64,000 nt of DNA, taken from positions 19,324 through 83,323 of the forward strand of contig JAOPGA020001024.1 of assembly GCA_026419775.2 (NCBI GenBank), given 5' to 3'. This DNA is from Acrasis kona. Lineage: Eukaryota; Heterolobosea; Eutetramitea; Acrasida; Acrasidae. Shown here piece by piece: positions 21,839-33,599 of this stretch (position 1 is the first letter of the stretch; each line of letters begins with the position of its first letter). The position numbers and the translations under genes are program-made. Under the pieces are notes generated by a model. That model searched no databases and was not told the origin of the DNA. It saw only the letters and a program-made list of their open reading frames with translations.

Positions 21839-23441
21839 TCACTGAGAGGAGACAATTAATCGTATTAGATTTTTTGGAACAATGGAGAACCTCACATCCT
21901 CCTCTGGCAGCTCTTCTTTGTTTTCCAACTCAATATTAAACTCTGACATGAGCTTGCTAATAATCATCCACATTTCCATCTTTCACACAAGGTCAACAAC
22001 ACAATAAACAAACAGGCACTTACCTGAGCCAGAGGTTGACCAATACAACTTCTTGGACCTGATGAGAAGGGTAGGTACTCAAACCTGTTCCTTTCCAAGA
22101 AAGAAGGATCCTCAATAAATCTTTCTGGTCTAAACTGTTCGACATCATCACCCCAAATCTCAGCATTATGCATGGTCATGCACAAAAAGTAAGTAACGTT
22201 GGTCTATATAATGTTAACATCTATAACAAATCATATCTTACCCCTTTGGGAATGAACACTCCATCTGCGGTAACATCTTCTGTTGTGTATCTGGCAAGAT
22301 AAGGGGCAGGTGAATGTACTCTCAACACTTCGTAGATGACTGCCTTTGTGTAAGGGAGACCACTTTGGAGTTGGTCATATGTAGGCGAGCCATTACAGTT
22401 GGAAATGAATTCTTTTGATTCAGTCTGAACCTTCTTTCTTATTTCTGGATGCTTTGCCAAATAGTATAATGTAAATGATAAAGTGGTTGCTGTTGTATCG
22501 GTACCTGCCCCCAAAATCTCTGCAATGTCTCTTGTCATCTCTCCATTGGTAAGCATGGGGTAGGGATTATCTGAGGCAACCAACAGATTACTTAATACGT
22601 CGTTCCTCAATGTTCCATCTTTCACTTGTTCTCTTCTCTCTGAAATAATCTTCTTTATAATGTCTGTCCATTTCTCCCAAATTCGTAAGAATTCACGTGT
22701 GAGGGGAAACAAGAACATGAAAATACGAGGTAATTGGAAGTACAAAGCACTTGCAAATGTTTGTTCAATAATGTAGCGCAGTTCACATTTGGGATCATCA
22801 AGTGTATTAAAGTCGACACCAAAGATGGCATTAGAAACACCATCAGTGCTGTAGGCTGACATTAATGGCGTTGCTTCCACAATCTTGTCCTCACTTATTG
22901 CCTTCCTCCAGAGTGACACAACCTTGTTTGATACATTCTCAATTTCCTTCTCAACAACTCTTTTTATGTTTGAGTCACTAAAAGCTTTGTTGCATAAGGA
23001 CCTGTGTCTTTTCCATAAATCATAGTTTGTAGAAAAGAGGGACTTTGCTTCGTCGGGAAAATATTTACTGAAGACCGATTCATTTGGATTAAAGTTGGAC
23101 ATTTGGGCAAGTCCTGGCGGCTTGCCAAATTTCTTCATCTTTGTGACGAGCATCTCCTTCGCAAGCTCTGGAGAGCTCGAAAAAACATGGTTTTCTGAAC
23201 CTGCAGTAACCTTCCATGTTGAACCTCTTTTCACACTCTTGTTTTTGAATAACGATTCGTTCATTTGTTGGTGGCGTGGGTATAAGAGAGCGAAATCTCT
23301 TCCCCTAAAAAATACGGATGAAAAGGTGAAGTATGAATGTCCAGGTATGTGTTTCAATTTTTGATATGCATTATAATGAGAATAACAATGCAAGAGAAAG
23401 ACAAATGTTACTGAACTCACTAAACACAACAACAAGAACAT
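21839..23441 (-). CDS. Cytochrome P450 (membrane-anchored)
   Basis: Exons 23441-22242, 22203-22024 and 21979-21839 with introns of 38 and 44 nt give 506 residues, normal for a microsomal P450. An N-terminal hydrophobic anchor (FLLLCLVSSVTFVFLLHCY) is followed by the catalytic domain. The I-helix is ILGAGTDTTATT, the K-helix ExxR is YEVLR, PERF is in FRPERF, and the haem Cys loop is FSSGPRSCIGQP. The protein would use NADPH-P450 reductase to hydroxylate an unknown lipophilic substrate. The general look is CYP3/CYP4-like, but I cannot assign a family. It lies tail-near the protease gene on the same strand. Confidence 0.93.
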
Positions 23442-23826
23442 TTTGTATTAACGGAGTTTTTTTGGAGATTTTAAATTCACAACCTTTTTTGGAAGTACGT
23501 AATTAAAAAACTCAACCAATGTTACAACTCCTTTAGATCGGAGTTTCTACCTGTTTTGTATTCCAATTTTTCAGAGTCGAGAATCGAAATAAATGACGAA
23601 AGATAAACCCAATTAACGAAATATTTATCTTTATTGGGTACGGCTACTGTACGAAATTATATTTTAAGGTTCTAACCTTCACATTCTCCCCTCCGGCTTG
23701 GCACAGTTGAGAAATACAATTTCCGAACACTGTTTTATATAATTTACCTATTAAACGACAAAAAATATTATATTGCCCACATAAACATATTATCGTTTAT
23801 TGATTGCAAGCGTCCTTGCATCGGAC
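23442..23826. other. Intergenic region
   Basis: 385 AT-rich bases between the P450 start and the end of the next minus-strand gene. I see no coding or RNA feature; it should contain the P450 promoter. Confidence 0.5.
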
Positions 23827-24882
23827 TTACGGCTGACCACTATAGGTTAAGGACACCTCATCATCAGTTTCAAACACTGTCGGGTCAGGGTAAATTCGTG
23901 AGAGGAAATTACCTCCGCGAGAATAATACATTAACAAAGTCGGTCTATGACAGTCGTCGGAATAATGTTGAGTGTAGTGGGCGCTGCTAAACATTTGAGG
24001 ACATGTATTTGCTCCTCTTCCCTCCGTGAACAACGCCCTTGATTTCCTTATTACTTCTGTGACATGTTCTTTAATACCTTCCATCTCATCTGAGTTTTCT
24101 TCGTATTCTTCCAAATTAGAAAAATAATCAACATCTTCATCTGGCGGGAGGTCCAGTACGTCAAACGCTTTTGTAATGTACCCACCGTCTCCTTCGAAAG
24201 ATACTCTGTCAGTTCCTACACCCTCATCATCTCCTCTTTGCTTTTCCACAAAGTCATTTCCTTTGTAATATCTGGCTGAGCTGGATCCCTCATCACAATG
24301 ATTACAACTAATGTATAAATGTCCAAAAGTAGGAACATTATTCAAATTCGAGTTAAAAGTATCAGCAAGAACAGACAAATCAAATTGGCATAATAAGAAG
24401 TCTGTAAATTCTTGGGGGTAGGAGTCAGGTACATCATACTCTTCGGTGTCGAAGCGAGAGATAGCGTTAGGGCTGTCCTCTGGGCGTGTAAGAGAAAATT
24501 CAAATGCCACATGAACCTCGAATAGCTCATCCATCCGTCTGCATATCTTAGCAGTTATATCGTGGTCCGCACCAGCTACCTCGGCGGCAGTGGTAATTTT
24601 GTTTAATAACTCCTTCTTCTTATTTAATAATGGAAGCACTTTTGTTTTTATTCTATTCTTGTAGTCATCCACCCTTTCTTCACGAGTGAATAATTTTACG
24701 TTAATGTTTACGAGCAACAATAGCTTTTCATAGTATTCCTTCCAGAATGACTCTTCATTCATTGTTGTAGAGTCCAACCCAGTTGGTTCCAAAAAAGAGA
24801 AAACGTCACTGAGCTCGCCACGTACGTCTTCAACCTTTAATTTTTTAAAGTTTCCTGTCAAATCCTCATTCTTTCTCTTCAT
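23827..24882 (-). CDS. Unknown acidic protein with basic N-terminus
   Basis: Not recognised. A single exon of 351 residues. The N-terminus KRKNEDLTGNFKKLKVED looks like a nuclear localisation signal. Residues about 45-150 are helical with heptad-like spacing. A possible beta-rich part (FGHLYISCNHC, DRVSFEGDGGYI) follows, then a strongly acidic stretch (DEDVDYFSNLEEYEENSDEMEG), and a C-terminus with few charges. No membrane segment or signal peptide. Codon use looks like the neighbours. Confidence 0.6.
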   Translation of the reverse strand: MKRKNEDLTGNFKKLKVEDVRGELSDVFSFLEPTGLDSTTMNEESFWKEYYEKLLLLVNINVKLFTREERVDDYKNRIKTKVLPLLNKKKELLNKITTAAEVAGADHDITAKICRRMDELFEVHVAFEFSLTRPEDSPNAISRFDTEEYDVPDSYPQEFTDFLLCQFDLSVLADTFNSNLNNVPTFGHLYISCNHCDEGSSSARYYKGNDFVEKQRGDDEGVGTDRVSFEGDGGYITKAFDVLDLPPDEDVDYFSNLEEYEENSDEMEGIKEHVTEVIRKSRALFTEGRGANTCPQMFSSAHYTQHYSDDCHRPTLLMYYSRGGNFLSRIYPDPTVFETDDEVSLTYSGQP

Positions 24883-25593
24883 TCTTTTATTTCAATCAAT
24901 GAACGCAATTCTCTAGAAAAATTTCCAATAAATAGTCGACAATAAGAACAGCGTCATCAACCCCAGGACCACCAACGAACTATCACGTCAAGATCAAAGT
25001 TGCACACTTCCTTTTTTGTGTTTCACATTTTTTGTAACAATGAATACGTGAAGCGAAACAGACAAAAGATAATAGAGGATGGACCTCAGGTGCAACCAAC
25101 AGTAATTGAGATACCACAATACTTGAGAGAAAATCATGCGACGTTTGCAAGTTCGTCTACTTTAAATTGGTTGGCTGCACAACGGTATGGTTAAATTAAA
25201 TAATTTGCAAAAAAATAAATACGTTTAAAGTACCTCTGTTGATTATATACATACCATTAGCAACTATCTGAATATTTTGCAGTATATTTGTTCATATTGA
25301 TTATAAGTTTCATTGGCCCTTCAAATTTGCAGTGTCTTCGTCCCTAAATATAATGTCAGGTATCGGGCATAAAGCAGATGCTTAGCACCATAACCATGGA
25401 AGACTTAATAGGTTGATTTCTGTTACACTGAAATTATCCCAGATTTATCCTCAACAGACAATACAAATAAATTTGTGTGCAGAACCCTAAATTACTTCTT
25501 AAGTGCATTGAAAATCTTGACAAAGTGATCACTACCTTTGTATTGGATTTTTTGTAAACATGGTTGATGGTAACTGTTGGAATTTAAAGCACT
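24883..25593. other. Intergenic region with one small uncertain frame
   Basis: 711 bases between divergent genes. Apart from the small frame at 25000-25194, the sequence from 25195 to 25593 is AT-rich with no supported feature. Confidence 0.45.
25000..25194 (+). CDS. Possible small protein or terminal exon
   Basis: An open frame whose last 50 codons (from NNEYVKRNRQKIIEDG to NWLAAQRYG) read like protein, with mixed charged and aromatic residues. There is no in-frame ATG, only a TTG at 25000, and I could not find a convincing upstream exon. It may be the last exon of a small gene or chance. Confidence 0.25.
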   Translation: MHTSFFVFHIFCNNEYVKRNRQKIIEDGPQVQPTVIEIPQYLRENHATFASSSTLNWLAAQRYG

Positions 25594-27675
25594 ATGTTCA
25601 TCGTCGGTAGGGCACGTTCACACACCATGAAAACAAGCATATTAGCAAATCGTTTTATGAGAAGAACTCTTCCCTGTCAGTCTCTGTTGATAAGGAAATT
25701 CACATCATGCTGTGTATTCGAGCAAACAAATCCGATTATTCCGGTGCATAACTTTAGAGAAACTTACAAAAGATCTCATTATTGCGGTGATATTATATCA
25801 GACGACTTCGTTGGAAGAGATGTTAAATTCAATGCGTGGGTTGAAAAAGTCCGTACAATTAACAAGGAGAACCTTGTGTTCGTTGTTTTACGAGACCGAA
25901 CAGGCACCGTACAAGCAATAATAGACCCAAGTGACCCAAACATTGACAAAACTACAGAGGTGGTGAACAACTTGAGTGTTGAAAGTGTGGTGACACTCAC
26001 AGGTATTGTTAGAAGAAGACCAACCGATCAGGTCAATAAAGCTATGATAACTGGAGATTATGAGGTTGTTATTAGAGAAATTACTGTACTAAACGAGTGC
26101 AGTGCTCTGCCTCTTCAACTAGCTTCTGCTGTATGTTTTCTGTGAATTTTTTGCAACTTACATTTTTAAGGGTGAAGAAATTAGACTAAAATATAGATAT
26201 CTTGATCTACGTAGGCCTGAACTATTGAACAATCTCAAGATACGGTCGAAAATGTTGAAAGTCATAAAAGAGTACATGAGCGAATCCAGGCGTGGGTTTC
26301 TTGAAATAGAAACACCAACATTGTTCAAGTCCACTCCAGAGGGTGCACGTGAATACATTGTACCCACCAGACAGTAAGTTAAATATTCACACAAGAAGGA
26401 ATAAATCGTTTTAGGAAAGGAAAATTCTATGCTCTCACTCAGAGTCCTCAGCAATACAAACAACTTTTAATGGTGGGAGGCATAGACCGATACTATCAAA
26501 TTGCAAGGTGTTACAGAGATGAGTCAGGACGAATGGATAGACAACCAGAATTCACTCAAGTTGACATTGAGATGTCTTTCATCACCCCTCAAGATATATA
26601 TGAACTTATAGAAGGCCTTTTGGTGAAGCTATGGAAAGAGATTCTAAACCACGACATTAAAGCTCCGTTCAAACACATGTCATATCATGAAGCCATGACC
26701 GTAAGTGAGACCTTTTATCATTCTAACCATATTTAGAGGTTTGGATCCGATAAGCCAGACACAAGGTTTGGACTAGAATTTAAAGACATAACAAACACAT
26801 TAAAGAGTAATCAGGGTATCAAAAAAATCAGCGACTCAAATTTTACTTTTGCCTTTAATGCGAAGCAATTAGGTCCCCATCTTTCGAAGAAGAAGTTGGA
26901 TGATTTGAAAACAGAGATAAGATCGGACTACATTAATACTGAACTGTACTTGTTAAAATATCCTTGTAATAAATTTGATCTGTCTGAGAATGATGCACTC
27001 AAACACCAACTTGATCTTCAAGAAGGTGATATTATTGTTTTGTGTACTGGTATGCGTTGGGATCATGTTTTAAATAGTTTGGGTAAAGCCAGGTTGACTG
27101 TTTGTAAGCATATGGTTCAATTAGAATTAATTGAAGCCCCTCCAAGAGATCAATTCAATTTCTTGTGGGTTGTTGATTTTCCATTGTTTGAAACTGTCGA
27201 TGATGGTCATGCTGGTATTTCTGTAGGCAAGGAGGGATTAGCAAGCATGCATCATCCGTTTACCGCCCCCTTGTTAGAAGATGCTCATAAGTTAACATCC
27301 GATCCTCTTGGTGTTCGCGGAATGCATTACGATATTGTGTTGAATGGAATGGAACTTGGTGGCGGTTCTATTCGTATTCATAACCCTGAAATACAAAGAT
27401 ATGTTCTTGAGGAGCTGTTGGGATTAGGTAGAGAGCGTACAAACGAACGATTTTCTCATCTCCTTGAGGCTTTGTCTTATGGTGCTCCACCTCATGGTGG
27501 CATTGCCTTGGGATTTGACAGGGTTGTATCTGTACTGTGCGGGGAACATGCAAAGTCGTTAAGAGATGTTATCGCTTTTCCCAAGTCCGCTTCTGGGAAT
27601 GAAGTTATGTCTGGATCCCCTGGACCTGTAGAATCTTCACAGTTGAAAGAGTTGTTCATAGACATTTCAAAATAA
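25594..27675 (+). CDS. DARS2: Aspartyl-tRNA synthetase, mitochondrial/bacterial type
   Basis: Four exons (25594-26130, 26171-26373, 26415-26700, 26737-27675) with introns of 40, 41 and 36 nt give 654 residues. A basic, acid-poor N-terminal presequence of about 45 residues ([17 protein letters not shown]) points to mitochondria. The OB anticodon-binding domain, class II motif 1 ([12 protein letters not shown]), motif 2 ([11 protein letters not shown]...[11 protein letters not shown]) and motif 3 ([16 protein letters not shown]) are intact. The GAD-type insert between motifs 2 and 3 marks the bacterial/organellar type. It charges mitochondrial tRNA-Asp. The first ATG is used; a second Met at residue 12 could also start the presequence. 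Confidence 0.95.
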
Positions 27676-27807
27676 AAAGAAACATTGCTTTCGTATTGGT
27701 TATCTTGTGGATTTGAGCATTTTGAACTGGAGTGGTCTACAAGTAGTATAAAGATTTTAATCATTAATGCATTATAAATTGGAGTGAATTGTTATAATTT
27801 ATTACGT

Positions 27808-28193
27808 TTAAAAGTAAGTAATATCATCATCCAAGCTCTTATCTACTTCCACTGATGATAATGTATTTCCACCTGTGAATCCTTGATATACCTTGAGATG
27901 TACAGCTTCGTCTTTGCCTACTTTGACCTTGATGAAGTAGTTCACACCGGCAACCTCATAATGTTAATTAGTCGGTATTTTGGAGTACTTACCACTTGTG
28001 TTGCGTAAGAGACAGCTTCATAAACGTCATAAACATCATTTGTCAAAGCCTCCACCTCGCCCTTTACCGAGTCTGCGATAACTTGCACTTTCTTGTTGGC
28101 AGGTTTAGCTTCGGTCGTTCCTCCCACTAATATTGGAGAACCGGCAGTCAAGCACAATATAGCAATTAGTGCAACCAATAAGATCAACTTCAT
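27808..28193 (-). CDS. Secreted cystatin (stefin family)
   Basis: Exons 28193-27993 and 27954-27808 join in phase 0 over a 38-nt intron, giving 115 residues. An in-frame ATG at 28217 adds 8 residues, but the ATG at 28193 leads directly into a signal peptide (KLILLVALIAILCLTAG). The mature part has the N-terminal Gly pair (LVGGTTEAKPA), the papain-binding loop QVVAG created across the splice, the NYFIKVKVG strand, and the terminal DDDITYF that mirrors the end of animal stefin B. Stefins are normally cytosolic and lack a signal peptide, so a secreted stefin-type sequence is notable. Reversible inhibition of papain-family proteases is expected. Confidence 0.88.
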
Positions 28194-28400
28194 GTTTCGA
28201 GATTTTGTAATAAACATAATAAATTTAAAACCCTCATTTATTTCTCTTATGTTCTTCTATATATATTTGAGGAATAATAATTGTGCATTAATTGCTGGTG
28301 TTGGGTTAAGCTTAGATATCCTTTTTTCGTTCATAGATGGATCATTACAACAATCATCGATAGTTGTATGCGTTGTAATCTGTCGTAATGAGTTGAAGAA

Positions 28401-30712
28401 ATGAAAACACTTCAAGAATCTGAGTACAATGAGCGTTCCCATCAACTTATCACCGTTGTGAACAAAATGAGAGATGCTGGTGCACAGTTTGATCTTGATA
28501 TTCCCACTATTGTATTTTGTGGCAATCAAAGTGCTGGGAAGAGCTCTCTAATAGAGGCCATAAGCTCAATAAACGTCCCTAGGTCAGAAGGAACATGCAC
28601 AAGGTGTCCTATGGAGGTTCGATTGACACAGGCAGACCCTAATTCAGATGAGCAAGAAGACAAATGGTCTGCCAAGGTTACTTTACGATTGGAATACGAT
28701 GATACCACAAAAACTCAAGGGAGGTTGTCGCAACCAAAAGAGGTCCCGTTTGGAAGTGTATATGAAAAGAAAGAAGTAGAGGGAATCTTAAGAAGAGCAC
28801 AAAAAGCGGTTCTTAACCCCTCTAAAGAAGCTATTACATACCTTAGCATCAGTGATCAAGATTTAACTGCCATCCCAGACGAACTAAAATTCACCCGTAA
28901 CATTGTGTGCATTCATATCACAGGGGCTAAAGTGAACCTAACTCTAATCGATCTACCTGGTATAATAAGAACGACTGAGACAAGAGAAGAGGAAATTTTT
29001 ATAAAAATGGTTAGAGACACCGTTGAGGAGTATATCTCCAAGAAAAATTCTATTATCATTGCAACCATATCCTGCAAAGACGAGATACAAAACCAAGTTA
29101 GGATTATATTGTTAAATTTTCATTTAATCATAATTAGGAAATTTTCAACATGGCTAAAAACACTGACAAACAAGGCGATAGAACTATTGGTATCCTAACC
29201 AAACCAGACACTGTAGCGGAGCAGGAAGAGAAGGAATGGGTCAACATCATGTGCGGCAAACACTTTCCTTTGCGACTGGGATACTACATGGTCAAAAATC
29301 CATCTCTAAAAAGTCTAAAAGAAAACATTTCATTTGAAATGGCGAGGCAGGAAGAAATTAATTTTTTTGAAGAGTCATTAGTATGGAAGCAGTACACTGA
29401 GAAATTAAGTGACCGATTTGGAGTGGATAATCTACGTTCGGCGTTGAGTAGAAAACTAATAGAAATGATAGAAACAACATTACCTAAAATGCAGCAGACC
29501 ATAGAAGACAAATTAAAGCGAACAAAAATTGAATTGTCAGGAATGCCCGAAGAAATCAAAATGGACCACAAAGTAGGATTGTTACATTTGGTGAAACTTT
29601 ATTCGCAGAAGATTAGAGAGATGGTGTTGGTTGAGAATGGTAACACAAAAGTTTTTGACTCTATCAATAGAACTCTTAATTTGTTTGTCAACCAAATTAC
29701 ATCCACCCAACCAAGCTTGTCGCTTGAGAAAGAAGTCCATCTAGGGTCGAAACCTCCTCCTCGACCTTCTTCCAACAATAATAGTTCTTCTCCAATCTCT
29801 TTTATTTTTGGCAATAATGAAAGTCAAAATGTTGCCGCATCAAATCCATTCTTAAAACCAATTGATACACAGTTTCAGACACCTGGCAGGCAGTCCTTAA
29901 ATTCTTCATCTGATCATCAGCCATTCCAGATTAAAAGTGTTGTTTTTAGTAGGGAACAGCTTAAAAGAGACATAGAGAATCAGAGAGGTAAAGACTTACC
30001 AGGTTTCGTGCATTTTGGTCCAACTAAGCATATAATCAAAAAGTGTCAAAAAGAATGGGGACAGATTGCAATGTCTCTTCTTACAAAGATTTACACAAAA
30101 ATAGAAGAAGTTATAGTTGATCAGTCTAATGAAGACTTTAATCGATTCCTCCATCTAAGGGACCAAGTTAATTTTCATGTAAGAAATTATGCGAGAGAGT
30201 TACTCGAGAAAAATAGAAATATTATTGACTATCTTGTTGATGCAGAGCTGAGCGAACCACTCACTCTTAACAATCACTATTTCAGTGAATCTGTAGATAA
30301 ATACATGCTAGAGTACAAAAAGCCATTTGTAGTTGGTAATGCTGAGAATGCTCTCAAATTACTACATAACGCAGGATTTCATGATATCAAAATAGAGGAC
30401 TTGGACCGTCTTAGAAGAGACCCTGATGAAGAGATTCACAAGGTTATAGCTTCTGCAAGAGCTTACCATAGAGTCAGCAGGAAAAGTTTTACAGATTCAA
30501 TACAAAAATGTATTTTCTGTCACTTCTTGAAAAAGTTTGCTGACACCATTGATGAGGTCCTTATTGAGAAACTGAACATATTGGACGGAGACAAGGAAAA
30601 TTTCGCCAAGCTGCTGGCCGAAGATAAACTTTTAGTAACTAGAAGAGGGGATCTTAAAGAACAAGAGAGTCGCCTTGAAAGAGTTTATCAAGAGACCATG
30701 CATTTTGTATAA
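28401..30712 (+). CDS. Dynamin-family large GTPase
   Basis: Exons 28401-29096 and 29138-30712 over a 41-nt intron give 756 residues. The GTPase domain (about 25-320) has G1 GNQSAGKSS, the switch region ending CTRCPMEVRL, G3 DLPG and G4 TKPD. The remainder is helical stalk with one Ser/Asn/Pro-rich loop (about 29750-29930) and a C-terminal region resembling the GTPase effector domain. No PH domain, PRD or membrane segment is seen, so it is closer to Mx/plant DRP-like dynamins than to endocytic dynamin. It probably self-assembles on membranes. The start is the first ATG, 210 bases from the divergent cystatin gene. Confidence 0.9.
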
Positions 30713-30790
30713 TAAAATACTTCTACAAAATCTCTATTTCTCTTAAACACAGGATAAATTTTATTTTGAGTTAACGCATACTGTGATAAT

Positions 30791-31945
30791 ATGTGGTATG
30801 GTCAACTAAAAGCTTCAAAAAGACCAACACATTGCAAAATGAAAAGAAGCAATTCGGAAGCCGTTCATAACCCAAAAAGAACAAAGATAGAAGAGCCTCT
30901 AAGACCAACAACTCCTTTCTCTGTGAGATTGCTTGTAAGGAAAGAACTAACTGATTTATGGACTGAAAGAACAACGTCACTACATGCCGGTCGCAATGTA
31001 ATTAACAACGTTGAAAATACATTGGTACATAGTGTTCCAGACAATTATTTTGCAGTTGAAGTGGTGAACAATTCGGGTAGAGAAGCATCTGCAGAAATAC
31101 TTATTGAAGGACGTAGTACTATCACCACAAATGGATCAAAATATAGTGCAAGTTTAGGTATTGGAGGTACACACCGTTGTGATTGTTTTCAAGTTAATGG
31201 CGTAAAATTCCCCATCAAGTTTAACAAATCCATAACAACAAATGAACGATCGGACAGAAATGTTATCCTAGACCCCGAAGAGTTGGACAAGATTGGAACG
31301 ATTAAAATTACTATATGGTATTCTAGATGTACATCGACCAGAAAGGAGGCGTATATTGCCGAAGCCCCCGAAACTTTGCCAACCAGCAAGACGATCATGG
31401 ATGAAAAAACAAAATTTGCTGGTGTTCATTGTGGAACTGGACAATTAATAAGAACCAACCATAAGTACATTAACATTTCTAATGTAATATTTGAAGAAAA
31501 AGCTGCCCAGTTTTTAATTGTTTATCGAGACACCACTGGTTTTATTCACGAAAAACAATTAGAAAAATGGAATGGATGTGACTTTAGCGGCTTTAGCATT
31601 TTTTCCGATGAACCCGATTCGGGCGTCATTGACATTTCTGACGACGAAAATGAAGAGGAAGACAACTCGGTCCAGGACGAATTCAACAAGAGAATCGAAG
31701 CAATTGACAACATTAGCAAGTGGTCACCAAAACAGCTACTACATTGGGTTAAGATGAAGGAGGATATCAAAGAGACGCAAATGTGCTTCAAAAGAAAAAA
31801 CATTAACGGTAAAATGTTTACTTTGATGAAAGAGGAGGATTTCATCAAAGTCATTGGTGTCCAAAAGGATGAAGCAGAGAAGATTATTTCGTTGAGGGAG
31901 GAATTAATAACAAGTGGAGGAAAACCTGTTGTTGAAGATGAATAA
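30791..31945 (+). CDS. SAM-domain protein of unknown function
   Basis: A single exon of 384 residues from the first ATG. An in-frame ATG at 30839 gives a shorter product beginning with a nuclear-localisation-like KRSNSEAVHNPKRTKIE and is equally plausible. Residues about 45-170 look beta-rich. An acidic Ser/Asp/Glu linker (VIDISDDENEEEDN) precedes a C-terminal SAM-like domain (about 310-375: ISKWSPKQLLHWVKM, INGKMFTLMKEEDFIKVIGV). SAM domains mediate protein or RNA binding. The N-terminal part is not recognised. It is convergent with the SHMT gene, whose stop lies 72 bases away. Confidence 0.7.
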   Translation: MWYGQLKASKRPTHCKMKRSNSEAVHNPKRTKIEEPLRPTTPFSVRLLVRKELTDLWTERTTSLHAGRNVINNVENTLVHSVPDNYFAVEVVNNSGREASAEILIEGRSTITTNGSKYSASLGIGGTHRCDCFQVNGVKFPIKFNKSITTNERSDRNVILDPEELDKIGTIKITIWYSRCTSTRKEAYIAEAPETLPTSKTIMDEKTKFAGVHCGTGQLIRTNHKYINISNVIFEEKAAQFLIVYRDTTGFIHEKQLEKWNGCDFSGFSIFSDEPDSGVIDISDDENEEEDNSVQDEFNKRIEAIDNISKWSPKQLLHWVKMKEDIKETQMCFKRKNINGKMFTLMKEEDFIKVIGVQKDEAEKIISLREELITSGGKPVVEDE

Positions 31946-32016
31946 CGACTTTGTAATGTATTTTCTAATCAGAGTTATATTTAAACGATGTATTTATAAA
32001 TAAACCAACTAATTTA

Positions 32017-33102
32017 TTACAATGAGTTTGGGTCTTCTCCAGGGATTCCAAACTTGGCCGATAGATCATAACCACGATCCAAAAGACCTTTGGCGAGCGC
32101 ACGTGCATTAGCTTTGATCTGTTTTGCGTATTGATGGAATTCTTCGGTTTGAACTTCTCGCATTTGAGTTGCGATGGCTCCGATTTGGTTATTGTGTGGA
32201 CCTCCTTGACATCCTGGGAAAACAGCAAAGTCAACTAGGGTATGTAATCCCTTCTTCTTGTTGGAGAAGATGAGACCGGCACGTGGACCACGTAGAGATT
32301 TGTGAGTGGTTGTGGTGACCAAATCACAGTATGGGAAAGGACTCTTGTGCTCTTTGGCGGCGACTAGACCTGCGTAATGGGCCATGTCGCACATTAGCAA
32401 GCAACCGACTTGATCGGCAACCTTTCTTAATCTCTCATAATCCCAGTCACGTGGGTAAGCGCTACCTCCGCAGACAATCATTTGAGGTTTGTATATGAGG
32501 GCGAGCTTTTCCAATTCGTCGTAATCAATGTAACCATCTGGCTTCACTCTGTAAGGTAGGGACTCAAAGTAGATACTTGTTGCGGACACCTTCTTTTTTC
32601 CGGTATAGTAGCCGTGACTCAAATGGCCACCACTTGGAAGGTCCAAGCCCATAATGCGGTCGTGAGGCTTCAATACGGCAGTGTAGGCTGCGAAATTGGC
32701 AACCGATCCACTGTAGGGTTGAACGTTTACGTCCCACTCCTCAGGGCTAATGTCAAACGCCTAAAACTTAGTAAATTTGATGAAGTTGTTCCAACCTTTA
32801 AGGTTCTGTCTTTGCATAACTTTTCAATTTGGTCAATGTAGTCGTTTCCTCCATAATATCTTTGGCCGACTTGACCCTCACTGTACTTGTTTGTTAGACA
32901 GCTACCCAAACAGTCCAAAACGGCGCGACTAGTGAAGTTCTATAAATGTGAGATTCTGTAACTTTGGCACAAATCTTACCTCTGAAGCAATTAGTTCTAG
33001 ACCCTTCCATTGTCTCTTTCTCTCCTTCTCTACAAGATCGTGTAGGTCTGGATCGACCTCCTTTAAAGTCTTGTTTTGCTCAAGTAGGGGGATGTTCGTC
33101 AT
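32017..33102 (-). CDS. SHMT: Serine hydroxymethyltransferase lacking most of the C-terminal domain
   Basis: Exons 33102-32980, 32939-32796 and 32760-32017 with introns of 40 and 35 nt give 336 residues against about 460-480 for the family. The PLP domain is intact: [25 protein letters not shown], the large domain with [11 protein letters not shown], and the PLP Lys in [14 protein letters not shown]. The alignment then holds through [17 protein letters not shown] and jumps directly to [14 protein letters not shown]-stop, which reads like the extreme C-terminus of a normal SHMT. About 130 residues, including the substrate-carboxylate Arg region, are missing with no frame damage. No targeting signal. 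It is either an inactive or altered paralogue, or a collapsed or deleted segment. Confidence 0.9.
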
Positions 33103-33599
33103 TTTGGATTTACGGATAAATATTTTTCCACTATAGCACTCAACCGATCAACAAATCTCCAATCTGACGCCAAAAATTACAAAAGATATTCATGTTGGAA
33201 GTTCATCACGTTCAAGAAACTCTTCATATAGTTTTGTGATATCATTAAAGATTTGTCTAGTTTGCATTCACATTTTGCACGCATCTTTGACGTCAAGAAA
33301 ATGAAGGAATCCCATAACTTTGTAATAAAATTATTTAACAAGTTAATGTATCTAAGATTAAGTCGGTTTTTTGCGATGAGGAGAAAAACTAGTAGATGTT
33401 CACAGATGTTACTGAATTTCATGTAGAGTAAAACTGTCTGTCCTTAGATGTCTGAGCCAACATTTTATGCTTTTTAACAGCTACCATCCCCATATTGTGT
33501 ACAAATTGTAGAATGAAAATTAGTGAGATGGAAAACTGCAACATAGCCTAAGAAGCACGGGAAACTGTTTGAGCGTTGATGAACAAAGTGTTGGTATAT
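33103..33599. other. Intergenic region with a possible decayed coding remnant
   Basis: 497 bases between two minus-strand genes. A minus-strand frame (33422-33177) reads 81 residues from an ATG. A different minus frame within 33312-33190 reads more like protein, including LYEEFLERDELPT before a stop, but it has an internal TGA. See findings. Confidence 0.4.
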
